Notes under the pieces: model-generated | Seen by the model: the letters and a program-made list of their open reading frames with translations, nothing else | Told to the model about the DNA's origin: nothing | The model's database searches: none | Part shown: piece by piece, positions 27,304-36,002 of the stretch | How the letters are laid out: each line of letters starts with the position of its first letter | Numbering within the stretch: position 1 is the first letter of the stretch | Assembly: GCF_003111645.1 (NCBI RefSeq) | Contig: NZ_CP022187.1 | Location: 3,472,001-3,536,000 of the forward strand | Length of the DNA: 64,000 nt | Origin: Parazoarcus communis | GTDB lineage: Bacteria > Pseudomonadota > Gammaproteobacteria > Burkholderiales > Rhodocyclaceae | Reading direction: 5' to 3' | Position numbers and translations under genes: made by a program

Positions 27304-28262
27304 CGTGATTGAGCGGATCCGGTCGGACCGAAGTCGTTCCAGAAATCAAAGAAGTTGAACCAGTTTGACGGCGCGTCATGGCAGCAGCGTTCGAGTGCCG
27401 CAGCGTAGGCCTGCATGGCGGCATCGATGGCAGCTTCGCGGTCGTGACGTCCGACCGCGCTGAAATCGGCGATCGGTTCGAAACGGATCGTGTAGCGGTT
27501 GCCACCGTGATACAGGCCGGCCATGAAGATGATGCGGGCGCCGAGCATGGCCGCCATCCGGAACGGGCCGATCGGCAGATCGGCGGTGGTCCCGAGCAGT
27601 TTAACCGGTCTGCGCATTTCGTCACCCAGGCTGCGGTCGGCGAGCACGCCCACCAGTGCGCCGTCCTCGATCCGGGCGTGAATTCTGAGCATGGCGTCGA
27701 GCTTGCCCAGCGCAATCACCTCGGGGCTGGCGGAGGGGTTGAGTGCGGCAAGCAGGGTGTTGATCCGGCGCGCATTGTCCTCGAACATCGCCAGCGCGAC
27801 CTTGAGTCCGGGCTGGGTGCGACCGATTGCGCGAATCACTTCGAAGCTGCCCACGTGAGCGCCGAACAGCAGCGCACCTTCGCCGCTGGCGATCTGGTCG
27901 CGGATCAATGCTTCGCCCTCGATACGGATGTCGAACAGGTCGAAGCGGTCCTTCAGCAGGTAAACGCGGTCGTGAATCGTCGCCGCAAAGCTGAACACCT
28001 GACGGTAGCCGTCGCCGATACGTGCCGGGCGACCGAGCGCACGCGGCAGGTAGGCGCGTGAGGCGCGCCGTGCGGAGGGGGCGAAGAGAAAGAAATAGGC
28101 GGCGATCAGGTGCAGCACGACGCGCCCTGCGGGACGCCCCAGGCGCAGCGACAGCCAGGCCATCAGGCGCAGCATGGCCATGTTGCTGCGCTCGGGCTGT
28201 CTCGCCCACTCGGCGCTGGCGGGCACACTTGCCGCGCGCTCGGAGGTCGGTCGCGCGCTCAT
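27300..28262 (-). CDS. LpxL/HtrB-type acyltransferase
   Basis: 320 residues from ATG 28262. One N-terminal hydrophobic stretch, then FGAHVGSFEV, which aligns with the catalytic Hx4[DE] site of lysophospholipid/lipid A acyltransferases, and later GVLADRSLG. In aryl-polyene clusters this family is thought to transfer the polyene acyl group to a lipid or sugar acceptor. Overlaps of four bases on both sides show tight coupling. The codon at 28676 in the same frame would run into the dehydratase gene and was rejected. Confidence 0.87.
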   Translation of the reverse strand: MSARPTSERAASVPASAEWARQPERSNMAMLRLMAWLSLRLGRPAGRVVLHLIAAYFFLFAPSARRASRAYLPRALGRPARIGDGYRQVFSFAATIHDRVYLLKDRFDLFDIRIEGEALIRDQIASGEGALLFGAHVGSFEVIRAIGRTQPGLKVALAMFEDNARRINTLLAALNPSASPEVIALGKLDAMLRIHARIEDGALVGVLADRSLGDEMRRPVKLLGTTADLPIGPFRMAAMLGARIIFMAGLYHGGNRYTIRFEPIADFSAVGRHDREAAIDAAMQAYAAALERCCHDAPSNWFNFFDFWNDFGPTGSAQSR

Positions 28263-28585
28263 CGGTCTGCTGCGGGGCTGGGCGCAGGGGTGAAGCTGCC
28301 GCTGGCCACCGCCTGACCGTCCGTCGTGTCGATGGCAAAGGCAATGGCGCCGCTCGCTGCAGGTGCCTTCCAGTTCAGGAACACGGCCTCGCCGGGACCC
28401 ACCGGGCGGATGAACTTGACGTTTCCGACCTGCCACAGCGGGCGTTCGAGCTGCAGCGCACGCGCCAGCGCGCAGGCTGCCTCGTCGAGCAGCACCACGC
28501 CGGGCACGATGGGCTGTCCCGGGAAATGGCCGGCAAAGGCGGGGTGGTCGGGGGCGATGTTCAGCGCGCAGCGTCCGGGGCTCAT
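28259..28585 (-). CDS. short hotdog dehydratase (ApeI-like)
   Basis: 108 residues. FabA/FabZ core HPAFAGHFPGQPIVPGVVLLDEA with catalytic His and the following Glu-bearing helix, then NVKFIRPVGPG. Aryl-polyene systems use two different hotdog proteins as a dehydratase pair; this is the short one, and the partner is at 17377. It overlaps the ligase gene by four bases. Confidence 0.9.
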   Translation of the reverse strand: MSPGRCALNIAPDHPAFAGHFPGQPIVPGVVLLDEAACALARALQLERPLWQVGNVKFIRPVGPGEAVFLNWKAPAASGAIAFAIDTTDGQAVASGSFTPAPSPAADR

Positions 28586-29940
28586 GCGCTTTGCTCCCGG
28601 CTGGCGCGGTGCGCCTGCAGCAGGGCTTCACAGGTGTCGCGCGGCAGCTTGCCGGTGGCGTTGCGCGGCAGGGCATCGAGAAAGATCAGCGGACGCGGCA
28701 TGAAGGCCGGGTCGATGCGCTCGCGCAGGGCGGCGCGCAGGCTTGCCGGGTCGATGCCGGGTGCGACGACGAAGGCGGCGAGGCGGGTGATGTGACCATC
28801 GCGTTCGCCGTCTGGCAGGTGAAAGCCGCCGTCGCGCACACCGCTCACGCCCAGCAGTTGCTGGTTGAGGTAACCGAGCGAGGTGCGCTTGCCGGCGATG
28901 TTGATGAGGTCGGCGTTCCGCCCCCTGAGCAGGAATCGACCGTTGCGGGTCTGCTCGATGACGTCGGACATCGGCACGGCGATCTCGATGTGGCCCCCGT
29001 CTGCCCAGGTCTGACCGTCGCGGTCCTCGAGCCGGATATCGGGAAACAGCGTCCATTGCTCGGTCTGCGCGCTGCGCCGAGTGGCGATCTGGCCGGTTTC
29101 GGTGGAACCGTAGATCTCGAGCAGCGGCGCCTGCAGGCGTTCTTCTGCCGCCTGGGCCAGCTCCAGCGGCAGCGGGGCGGTTGCGGAGACGACCAGTGCG
29201 ACCGGTGTCAGGTCGATGCCTTCGTCGAGCAGGGTGCGCAGATGGAAGGGCGTGGTGATCAGGGCGGCTGGCGCCGGTGTGCTGGCCAGGGCCGCAGCGA
29301 TGTCGGCCGGGTAGAAGGGGCGGCCGGCGTCGAACGCGGCGCCGCTCTGCCAGGCCACCAGCACGGTGGATTCGAATCCGTACATGTGCTGCGGCGGCAC
29401 CGTGCCAATCAGCGTGGCGGGCCGCGCGGGATCGAGCCCGAGCGCGACGCCCTCGGCGCGGACGTTGATCACCAGCCGACCCCAGGTCTTGCGGTGCGGC
29501 ACCGGCGTGCCGGTGGAGCCAGAGGTGAATACCCAGGCCACCAGTTGCGCGGCATCGAGCCGGGGTATGGCAGGCATCGTGGCGGGCACGTCCTGCGCCT
29601 CGCACAGGGCGGGGAAGCGCACCGTCGGCAGCGACAGCTGAGCGGGGTCGCCATCGGTCAGAATCTGGCAGTCGGGCGCGAACGCGGCGAGATGGCGCAG
29701 GGTTTCAGGCGTGTAGGTCGACGGCAGCAGGCTGACCCTGCCGGAGATCATGCTGGCGGCAAGGCCCACGGCGAAGCGGTAGCGGTCGGTGCATACGTTG
29801 AGGATGTGACCGCAGTCGGGCAGCACTGCGGCAACCCGCTCGATGTCGGCGAGAAAGCGGCGCAGGCTGATCGCTTCGCCATGGCGGCGGGCGACGACGG
29901 CATCCGGGTCGGTGTGCGAAACGAGGGGGAAGCTGGACAC
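28582..29940 (-). CDS. AMP-dependent aryl-ACP ligase (ApeH-like)
   Basis: 452 residues, an ANL-superfamily enzyme. P-loop FTSGSTGTPVPHRK, A5-type EIYGSTETG, and the C-terminal catalytic lysine in RNATGKLPRD. It should adenylate hydroxybenzoate from the chorismatase and load it on the ACP at 30609. It is somewhat shorter than the usual 500-550 residues, as is common for aryl-polyene ligases. Confidence 0.9.
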   Translation of the reverse strand: MSSFPLVSHTDPDAVVARRHGEAISLRRFLADIERVAAVLPDCGHILNVCTDRYRFAVGLAASMISGRVSLLPSTYTPETLRHLAAFAPDCQILTDGDPAQLSLPTVRFPALCEAQDVPATMPAIPRLDAAQLVAWVFTSGSTGTPVPHRKTWGRLVINVRAEGVALGLDPARPATLIGTVPPQHMYGFESTVLVAWQSGAAFDAGRPFYPADIAAALASTPAPAALITTPFHLRTLLDEGIDLTPVALVVSATAPLPLELAQAAEERLQAPLLEIYGSTETGQIATRRSAQTEQWTLFPDIRLEDRDGQTWADGGHIEIAVPMSDVIEQTRNGRFLLRGRNADLINIAGKRTSLGYLNQQLLGVSGVRDGGFHLPDGERDGHITRLAAFVVAPGIDPASLRAALRERIDPAFMPRPLIFLDALPRNATGKLPRDTCEALLQAHRASREQSA

Positions 29941-29949
29941 GGGTTGAGC

Positions 29950-30609
29950 TCAGGCTGCAGGTGGCGTGACACCACGCGAGGCATGGATGAAGGCGCGTAC
30001 CGAGTCGGCAAGGCCGGTGCGCAGGGCGGGCGGGAGCACGGCCATGCGCACTGCAAACTCGACGACGAACATTGCGGCGATGAGGATCGGGGTCAGCAGG
30101 TTGATCAGCAGCGACCAGGCCTGCATCGAACCTGCAAAGAACAGCAGCGTGGATGTCGCCGCAATGGCGACGAAGAACAGGGTCCACGCCAGCGTGGCGC
30201 GCCGGGTGTAACGCAGCAGCGCCGGCGCCAGCTCTCTGCCGTGGACGATGCGTGCGAAGCGGGTGATCATCGGCTCGGCGCCATCGGACAGGCTGCGCCC
30301 GAAGCCGATCGCCAGCAGCGAGAAGGCGCCGAAGTGCTGGATGAAATAGATCCATTCGAAGCGCGATTCGACCAGTGGCCAGGCGCGCCACAGCAGCACC
30401 ACAACGGCGGTCCACAGCATCAGCGCAAGTGCACGATGCTTGCTGCGCACTGCCAGCCCGAAGGCGATCGCCATGTAGGGCACAACGGCCACCAGGGCGC
30501 CAAGCGTGCTGGGCTGGTCCGGTGCGGTGGTGAGGTGGGCGAGCAGCAGATAGGCGCCGAACGCGACGGCCAGCAGCAAGGTGCGGCCGAGGCGCATGCC
30601 GCGGGTCAT
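29950..30609 (-). CDS. COG4648-type membrane protein of aryl-polyene clusters (ApeG-like)
   Basis: 219 residues with about five or six hydrophobic helices and a charged central loop (FARIVHGRELAPALLRYTRRA). Proteins of this type sit beside the ligase and ACP in aryl-polyene clusters and have no established biochemical role. It overlaps the ACP stop by one base and precedes the ligase by 9 bases. Confidence 0.82.
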   Translation of the reverse strand: MTRGMRLGRTLLLAVAFGAYLLLAHLTTAPDQPSTLGALVAVVPYMAIAFGLAVRSKHRALALMLWTAVVVLLWRAWPLVESRFEWIYFIQHFGAFSLLAIGFGRSLSDGAEPMITRFARIVHGRELAPALLRYTRRATLAWTLFFVAIAATSTLLFFAGSMQAWSLLINLLTPILIAAMFVVEFAVRMAVLPPALRTGLADSVRAFIHASRGVTPPAA

Positions 30610-30896
30610 CAGGATACCCGGTGGGCAGCGATGTAATCGGCCAGGCTGCGCAGCGAAGAGAAAATCTTCAGGTTGTCCTCGTTGTCGGCGCGCAGCGAGA
30701 AGCCGAAGCGCTTGGATACGACCAGCGCGACTTCAAGGATGTCGATCGAATCCAGCCCCAGCCCTTCGCCGTACAGCGGCGCATCGGCTTCGATCTCGCC
30801 GGCGGCGATCTCGAGGTTGAGGGAAGAAACGATCAGCTCCGCGACTTCGGTCAGCAGTGCAGCATCAGCGGAGGAGGATGTGGTGTCGGTCATCAT
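30609..30896 (-). CDS. acyl carrier protein 1 (ApeF-like)
   Basis: 95 residues. Phosphopantetheine site LGLDSIDILE, with acidic helices around it. The position next to the aryl ligase suggests that it receives the hydroxybenzoyl starter or carries the growing polyene. A 190-base gap upstream, with two copies of an 8-bp palindrome, suggests its own promoter. Confidence 0.92.
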   Translation of the reverse strand: MMTDTTSSSADAALLTEVAELIVSSLNLEIAAGEIEADAPLYGEGLGLDSIDILEVALVVSKRFGFSLRADNEDNLKIFSSLRSLADYIAAHRVS

Positions 30897-31001
30897 GGAT
30901 CAACTGGCAGAAACGTTCGGTCCCGGTGCGCTTCGTGATGGCCTGCGCGCGGGCTGGCCGTCGGGTCGCGACGGGTGCAAAGGGGGAATGTTAACTGGCG
31001 T

Positions 31002-31041
31002 CTGGCGCCAAGGGTGAATTTTCGCTTTTTTGTGGCGCCAG
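31002..31041. promoter_or_regulatory. paired TGGCGCCA palindromes, candidate operator
   Basis: CTGGCGCCA at 31002-31010 and TGGCGCCAG at 31033-31041 form perfect 9-base inverted arms. Each contains the self-palindromic TGGCGCCA, with centres 31 bases apart, about three helical turns. They lie in the 190-base gap upstream of ACP 1. A hairpin with a 22-base loop is the alternative reading. Confidence 0.4.
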
Positions 31042-31086
31042 TGACAGGGGGCAAGGCCCGGATTTACCTGATGTTTCCACCCGGAC

Positions 31087-32712
31087 TCAGGCCGACTGCG
31101 CGATCTCGATGATGCGGCCGGCTGAGGGCGGAAGCTGTGGCCTGGGCTTGCGCGACACCTTGACCGGCGACATCGCGGCAATCGCATCGGCCTGCAGTTC
31201 GGGGCTGAGGAAGGGCGACAGGCCGCGTGGCTGGCGCGGGTGTGGTGCGAAGCTGTGCTTGGCGGCTTCGAGTTCGGCCTTGCCGGCGCTGAAGTAGCGC
31301 GCGGCCTGGATGATCTGCGGCAGGTGGCGTACCACGTGCCACAGGCTCCAGCGGTGCTGCCACAGCTTCTTCGAGAAGCGGCGGCGGTAGGGCTTGCTGT
31401 CGTAGTAGCGGCGCACATGCCAGTTGTAGAGTGCGTCCATTTCTTCGCGCGATTCGAAGCCCTTGGGCTTGAACACGAAGTTGAGGCAGTTCATCAGGCG
31501 CCAGTCCTCGTCGAACTCGCCCTCGGCGCCGGACACGCATTCGTCCCAGATCGGTGCGCCGTACATCGGGCTGAACTTGGTCATGTTCATCTCGTCGAGA
31601 TCGAGCGAGAGGATGAAGTCGCTGGTCGCCTTCAGGGTTTCGGGCGTTTCGCCCGGCAGGCCGAAGATGAACAGGCCCTTGGCGCGCAAGCCGGCGGCAT
31701 GGATCTGCTCGACGGTCTTCCTGACTGCGTCCAGGGTGACGCCGGTCTTGTGTCTTTCCATCATCGCCGGATCGGCCGACTCGATGCCCATCGACACCAT
31801 CAGCGCGCCAGCGCGCTTGAGCAGGGCGAGCATTTCGTCCGAGGTGTGGCCGGTGCGGATCGCACAGTTGAAATCCACGCCGAGCGGCTGGGAGATGAGC
31901 AGTTCGCACAGTTCGTGGATGCGCTTCTTGTGTGCGGTGAACAGGTCGTCGTAGATGTTGATGTGATGCACGCCGAAGTTGTCGCGCAGGTGGCGGATGT
32001 GGTCGTGCACGTACTGCGCCGAGTTGTACTTGTACAGGCGCTCATACACCGTGCGGTCGCAGAACGAGCAGGTGTAGGGGCAGCCACGCGAGGTGATCAT
32101 GGTCGCGCCCCAGCGCTTCTCGTAGGAGAACAGCGGCAGGTGGTAGCCATGCGGGAAGCCGGCGAGCTTCTCGTAGGCGGGGAAGGGTAGTTCGTCGAGG
32201 TCGAGGATACGCGCACGACGCGGGTTGATCACGATGTTGCCGCCGCCGTCACGGTAGATGATGTTGGCGATGTCCTTGTCGGCCATGCCTTCGGCCACAT
32301 CCAGAATGGCGCCTTCGCCCTCGCCGATGCACAGGTAGTCGATCTCGGGGAAGTGGTCGAGCAGCGGTCCGCCTACCGACGAGGCATGGACGTTGCCGAA
32401 AAAGGTCTTGATGTGCGGATGCCTGCGCTTGATCTCGGCGGCCATGTCCACCGCATCCATGAAACCCGAGGTGGTTGCGGAAAAGCCGACCAGTTCAGGC
32501 TTTGTGGCGAGAATCTGCTCGATGTTGGCTTCCAGCGACGGGGGGGCGTAAGGCCCGAGGCAGTCGTGGAGCTGGGTGGGGTGGCCGTGTTTCTCCAGCC
32601 ACGAAGCCAGTTGCAGGATGCCGATTGGCGCCATGCGATTGGCGAGGACCGAGAAATCGGGCTGCCCGGGCACGAAGTTGAACCCGGCGGGATGAACGAG
32701 GGTTACGCGCAT
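31087..32712 (-). CDS. B12-binding radical SAM enzyme
   Basis: 541 residues. An N-terminal cobalamin-binding-type Rossmann domain (residues 1-145, beginning RVTLVHPAG, with VGFSATTSG and IGEGEGA) is followed by a radical SAM barrel whose cluster ligands are Cys211, Cys215 and Cys218 (CPYTCSFC). The C-terminal 120 residues are basic and helical. Such enzymes methylate unactivated carbons, form rings or rearrange skeletons. It is set off by 171- and 190-base gaps inside an otherwise compact operon. Substrate unknown. Confidence 0.9.
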   Translation of the reverse strand: MRVTLVHPAGFNFVPGQPDFSVLANRMAPIGILQLASWLEKHGHPTQLHDCLGPYAPPSLEANIEQILATKPELVGFSATTSGFMDAVDMAAEIKRRHPHIKTFFGNVHASSVGGPLLDHFPEIDYLCIGEGEGAILDVAEGMADKDIANIIYRDGGGNIVINPRRARILDLDELPFPAYEKLAGFPHGYHLPLFSYEKRWGATMITSRGCPYTCSFCDRTVYERLYKYNSAQYVHDHIRHLRDNFGVHHINIYDDLFTAHKKRIHELCELLISQPLGVDFNCAIRTGHTSDEMLALLKRAGALMVSMGIESADPAMMERHKTGVTLDAVRKTVEQIHAAGLRAKGLFIFGLPGETPETLKATSDFILSLDLDEMNMTKFSPMYGAPIWDECVSGAEGEFDEDWRLMNCLNFVFKPKGFESREEMDALYNWHVRRYYDSKPYRRRFSKKLWQHRWSLWHVVRHLPQIIQAARYFSAGKAELEAAKHSFAPHPRQPRGLSPFLSPELQADAIAAMSPVKVSRKPRPQLPPSAGRIIEIAQSA

Positions 32713-32848
32713 GTTCGGAGCTCTCTGTGTTGGCGGTGCCCGAAGGCAGGCTTGTTCTACCCGGATTGTGCGGCATTTCCAGTGTCCAGATAAGGGTTAT
32801 ATGTCCCCGCGCTGGAAAAATATGCAATCAATTCATCCGTCTAGGCAG

Positions 32849-32867
32849 GGCCTGATCACTGCAGGCC
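32849..32867 (-). terminator. short hairpin after the fused ketosynthase gene
   Basis: GGCCTG / CAGGCC stem with a 7-base loop, 17 bases beyond the ketosynthase stop on the minus strand. No T tract follows, so partial termination or 3'-end protection is more likely than full termination. Confidence 0.35.
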
Positions 32868-32883
32868 GCGCGAAAGCGTGGTT

Positions 32884-34464
32884 TCAGCCGCCGAGGCGAC
32901 GCCATTCGCAGCGATGCTGCGCCGCGCCCGGTTCCACGATGCCGATCAGCACATGGCGATGGCGGCCACAGGCAAGCCAGGCACTGGCGAGCTGCGCCAT
33001 GCGCTGCCACAGCAGGGCGCTGTCGTCCGTGCCGGGCAGGTAATAGAAGGCATCCAGTCCGGGCAGGCGCTTCTGCACGGGCAGGGCGGCGAGCACCGCC
33101 TGGGTGGCGAGAAAATCGAAGGGCATGGGCGCTTCGCTGCGCAGGCACAGGTCTTCGAGCACGCGCGCAAAGGCCTGGCGCGGGCCGCTGCGCGAGGCGA
33201 CGAGGATCGCGGTGGAGCCGGCATGCTCATCCGGTGGGGCACAGGCATCGACCCCTGCGAGGCACAGTTCGGCGAGCGCGCCGGCGCGGCGCAGCGGCGG
33301 TGCGGAGATCGCAGCGGCAACGGCGCGCGCACGCGCGTTCAGTTCTGCGCTGTCGAGTGCGAGCGCGATGCGGGCGCATTCGTGTGCGGCGATGGGCCGT
33401 GTGCCCTCATCCGTGCACGGTTCCTTCGTCTGCGCCGACGTGGCGGCTGGCGACGCCCTGAGCACGAGGGCGCCAATGCTGCCGCCGAAGCCGACGAGAT
33501 TGAGCAGGAGGTGCCGGGGTGGCTGCGCCCGGCCATCCAGCACCGCCAGCAGCAGGCTGAGCTCGGCCACGCCGCTTGCGCCCAGCGTGTGCCCGAGACG
33601 GTGCTTGAAGCTGATGGTGGACGGGCGGGCGTCGCCGAACACCGCGCTCACTGCGCAGCTTTCGGCCTCGGCGGTGGCGGCGAGATCCCCGCCGTGCAGC
33701 TTGAGCAGGTCGATGTCGTCGGCGCGCAGTCCGGCATCGGCCAGTGCCGCATTCATGGTGGCGCGAATCACCCGGCCGTCGGGCGCGGGGCCGGTGGGTG
33801 AATGACCATCGACGCCAAGGCGGCAGGCGGCAAGCTCCCAGCCGCTGTCTGCGTTCGCGCTCAACAGCACGCCGGCCACCGCTTCGCCGAGCACCAGGCC
33901 CTTTTCGCCCGCCTGGCGCGCGAGCAGGCCGAGTCCGGCAAAGCCTGCCAGCGTGGTGTCGTTGGCCAGCTCGATACCGATGACGAGGGCGCGGTCGATC
34001 ACGCCCTGGCGGATCAGGCTGGCTGCGGCATCGATCGCGGCAAAGCCCGAGGTGCAGGTGGTGGACACCGTCCATGGCGTACCCGCAATGCCGAGCCAGT
34101 CGGCGACCTGCTGCGGGAAGGCCGCGGCATCGGCCGGCATGTCGATCGCGCCTCGCGTGCGCGCGGCGTGCTCGAGCGCCCCCATCTGCAGCGAGGATGA
34201 GGCGACGAACAATGGCGTGCCGGCCCAGTCCGCTGCCGGCAGGGCTTGCGCAAGGTCGCTGCCCACGCGGGTGATGGCGGTGCATGCGCGGGCGCTCCAG
34301 TCGGCGTCATCCACCGCCATTGCGAACCAGGGCCAGGCTTCGCCGAGTACCTTGCGTTCGCCGGGGGCGCAGGCCGGGCGCGCGAGTGCGGCGGCGGCCT
34401 CGTGCGCGCGCTGGCCCAGCGTCGAGCAGTGTGCGACGGCGGCTATCCGCACGGTCCGCGTCAT
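32884..34464 (-). CDS. ketosynthase with extra C-terminal ketosynthase-like domain
   Basis: 526 residues. Residues 1-340 are a FabF-type ketosynthase with Cys137 (STTCTSGFAA), His257 (KLHGGDLAA, where HGTGT is usual), Lys287 and His292 (FKHRLGHTLGASG). After a linker near 340-385, residues 388-526 resemble the N-terminal part of the chain-length-factor protein encoded at 17835 (PPLRRAGALAELCLAGVDA against AERRRVGAVVKLALCAGVEA). All catalytic residues are kept, so it is likely active. It may start chains or serve the resorcinol branch. It overlaps ACP 2 by four bases. Confidence 0.85.
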   Translation of the reverse strand: MTRTVRIAAVAHCSTLGQRAHEAAAALARPACAPGERKVLGEAWPWFAMAVDDADWSARACTAITRVGSDLAQALPAADWAGTPLFVASSSLQMGALEHAARTRGAIDMPADAAAFPQQVADWLGIAGTPWTVSTTCTSGFAAIDAAASLIRQGVIDRALVIGIELANDTTLAGFAGLGLLARQAGEKGLVLGEAVAGVLLSANADSGWELAACRLGVDGHSPTGPAPDGRVIRATMNAALADAGLRADDIDLLKLHGGDLAATAEAESCAVSAVFGDARPSTISFKHRLGHTLGASGVAELSLLLAVLDGRAQPPRHLLLNLVGFGGSIGALVLRASPAATSAQTKEPCTDEGTRPIAAHECARIALALDSAELNARARAVAAAISAPPLRRAGALAELCLAGVDACAPPDEHAGSTAILVASRSGPRQAFARVLEDLCLRSEAPMPFDFLATQAVLAALPVQKRLPGLDAFYYLPGTDDSALLWQRMAQLASAWLACGRHRHVLIGIVEPGAAQHRCEWRRLGG

Positions 34465-34727
34465 GGGCGGCTGGCGATGAAGGCGTCGAGCTGTTCGGCC
34501 AGGTTGCTGACGCTGGAGAGGATGCGGCGTGTCTCCTTGCTGTCGGTCAGGCGCAGGCCGTATTTCTTCTGGATGGCCATCGACAGCTGCAGGGCGTCGA
34601 GCGAATCCAGCGCCAGCGGTGCTTCGGGCCCGAACAGGATTTCGTCGTCGGTGATCGACGCCGGGTCGCAGTCCTTGTCACAGGCATCGACGATCAGTTG
34701 CTTGATCGCATGTTTGAGATCGTTCAT
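34461..34727 (-). CDS. acyl carrier protein 2 (ApeE-like)
   Basis: 88 residues with the phosphopantetheine site LALDSLDALQL. It starts 9 bases after the ABC-2 permease gene and overlaps the fused ketosynthase. It differs clearly from ACP 1, so the two probably serve separate steps, for example starter loading and elongation or polyene and resorcinol branches. Confidence 0.92.
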   Translation of the reverse strand: MNDLKHAIKQLIVDACDKDCDPASITDDEILFGPEAPLALDSLDALQLSMAIQKKYGLRLTDSKETRRILSSVSNLAEQLDAFIASRP

Positions 34728-34736
34728 CTTGGCTCG

Positions 34737-35999
34737 TCAGCGGAGCGCGCGCAGGGCGCGCCGGTTCAGCAGGATCGCGACGGCCAGCGCCGCGAGGCCG
34801 AAGGATAGCAGTGCGGCGGCGGGGCCGAGGACGTCGGCGATGGCGCCGCCGCGCAACATCACGCGGTGAAAGCCGTCCAGCGCCCATGCCATCGGCGACA
34901 GGTCGGTCAGGGGCTGCATGCCGGACGGCATGACGAATTTCGGCACCATGATGCCGCCGATCGCACCCATCAGGATGTTGCCGACACCGCCGATCACGGT
35001 GGCCTGCTCGGTGCTGCGCGCGCTGCTGGCAATCAGGAGGGCCCAGGCCACGGCGGCGACGCTGACCGCCGCGCTCATCAGCCACAGCGCGAGCAGCGAG
35101 GCGGCGCCCGTGGGCAGGGTGAGGGCTTCGCCGCCGGCGAGCGGTACGAGATAGCGTCCGACCAGCACCATCAGCACCGCCTGCACCTGATTGACGACAA
35201 AGAAGGGCAGCAGCTTGCCGGCGAGGATCAGGCCGAAGGACACCTGCTGCGTGGCCAGGCGCTGCAGCGTGCCGTGCTGGCGCTCGGCGATGAAGACGGC
35301 AGAGATCGGCACCACGACGAAGAACATCGAGAAGATCAGCCATGCAGGCACGTTCTGCTGCACCGATGAAGGCAGGGGGGCGGCGCTTTCCGACCCGTCG
35401 GCGAGCGTGGGCTTGCGAACGGCTTCGACCACGACCGGAAGGGGTGGTGCCTTGCCCGCCACGTCGCGCAGTTCGGGGATCAACAGGCTGCGCCCGATGC
35501 GCGCGAGCAGGGTGCTCAGTTGCAGGCGGGTGAGTTCGGCTTCGACCTGCTGGCGAAAGCCGTTGCGCACGGCCAGCGGCACCGTGGGGTCGGCGAGCAG
35601 GCGCACGCCTGCCGCTTCATGGCCTGCGCTGGCGGCGCTGCCAAGCGCGTGTTCGAAGCCTCGCGGCACCACGAGTACGAAGGCAATCCGACCGTCCGCC
35701 ACCGCTTCGCGCCCGGTCTGCTCGCTGTCCAGGGTGCCGAACTCCCGCAGCAGGTCGATGCCGGCGAGCTGTCCCTCCAGCGCCTGCGAGGCTTCGCTGC
35801 GGTCGAGGTCGACGATGGCGTAGCCCAGATCGGCGGGTACGCCGGGTACGAAGGCGTCGCGCAGTGCCATCGACATCACCAGGATGAAGATGGCCGGCAT
35901 CAGGAACAGGGCGGCCAGCCCGTGACGATCGCGCAGCAGCGCAAGCGCTTCCTTGCGCCACAGGGCGGCTAGCCGGATCAGGGCGCGGGCTGCAGTCAT
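34737..35999 (-). CDS. ABC-2 type transporter permease
   Basis: 420 residues. An N-terminal helix (LAALFLMPAIFILVMS), a large extracytoplasmic domain (about residues 45-230), then five helices, the YhhJ/YbhS layout. It forms an export complex with the ATPase encoded 3 bases upstream. The position between BtrH-like and ACP genes suggests export of the pigment or its precursor. Confidence 0.9.
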   Translation of the reverse strand: MTAARALIRLAALWRKEALALLRDRHGLAALFLMPAIFILVMSMALRDAFVPGVPADLGYAIVDLDRSEASQALEGQLAGIDLLREFGTLDSEQTGREAVADGRIAFVLVVPRGFEHALGSAASAGHEAAGVRLLADPTVPLAVRNGFRQQVEAELTRLQLSTLLARIGRSLLIPELRDVAGKAPPLPVVVEAVRKPTLADGSESAAPLPSSVQQNVPAWLIFSMFFVVVPISAVFIAERQHGTLQRLATQQVSFGLILAGKLLPFFVVNQVQAVLMVLVGRYLVPLAGGEALTLPTGAASLLALWLMSAAVSVAAVAWALLIASSARSTEQATVIGGVGNILMGAIGGIMVPKFVMPSGMQPLTDLSPMAWALDGFHRVMLRGGAIADVLGPAAALLSFGLAALAVAILLNRRALRALR

Positions 36000-36002
36000 T
36001 GT

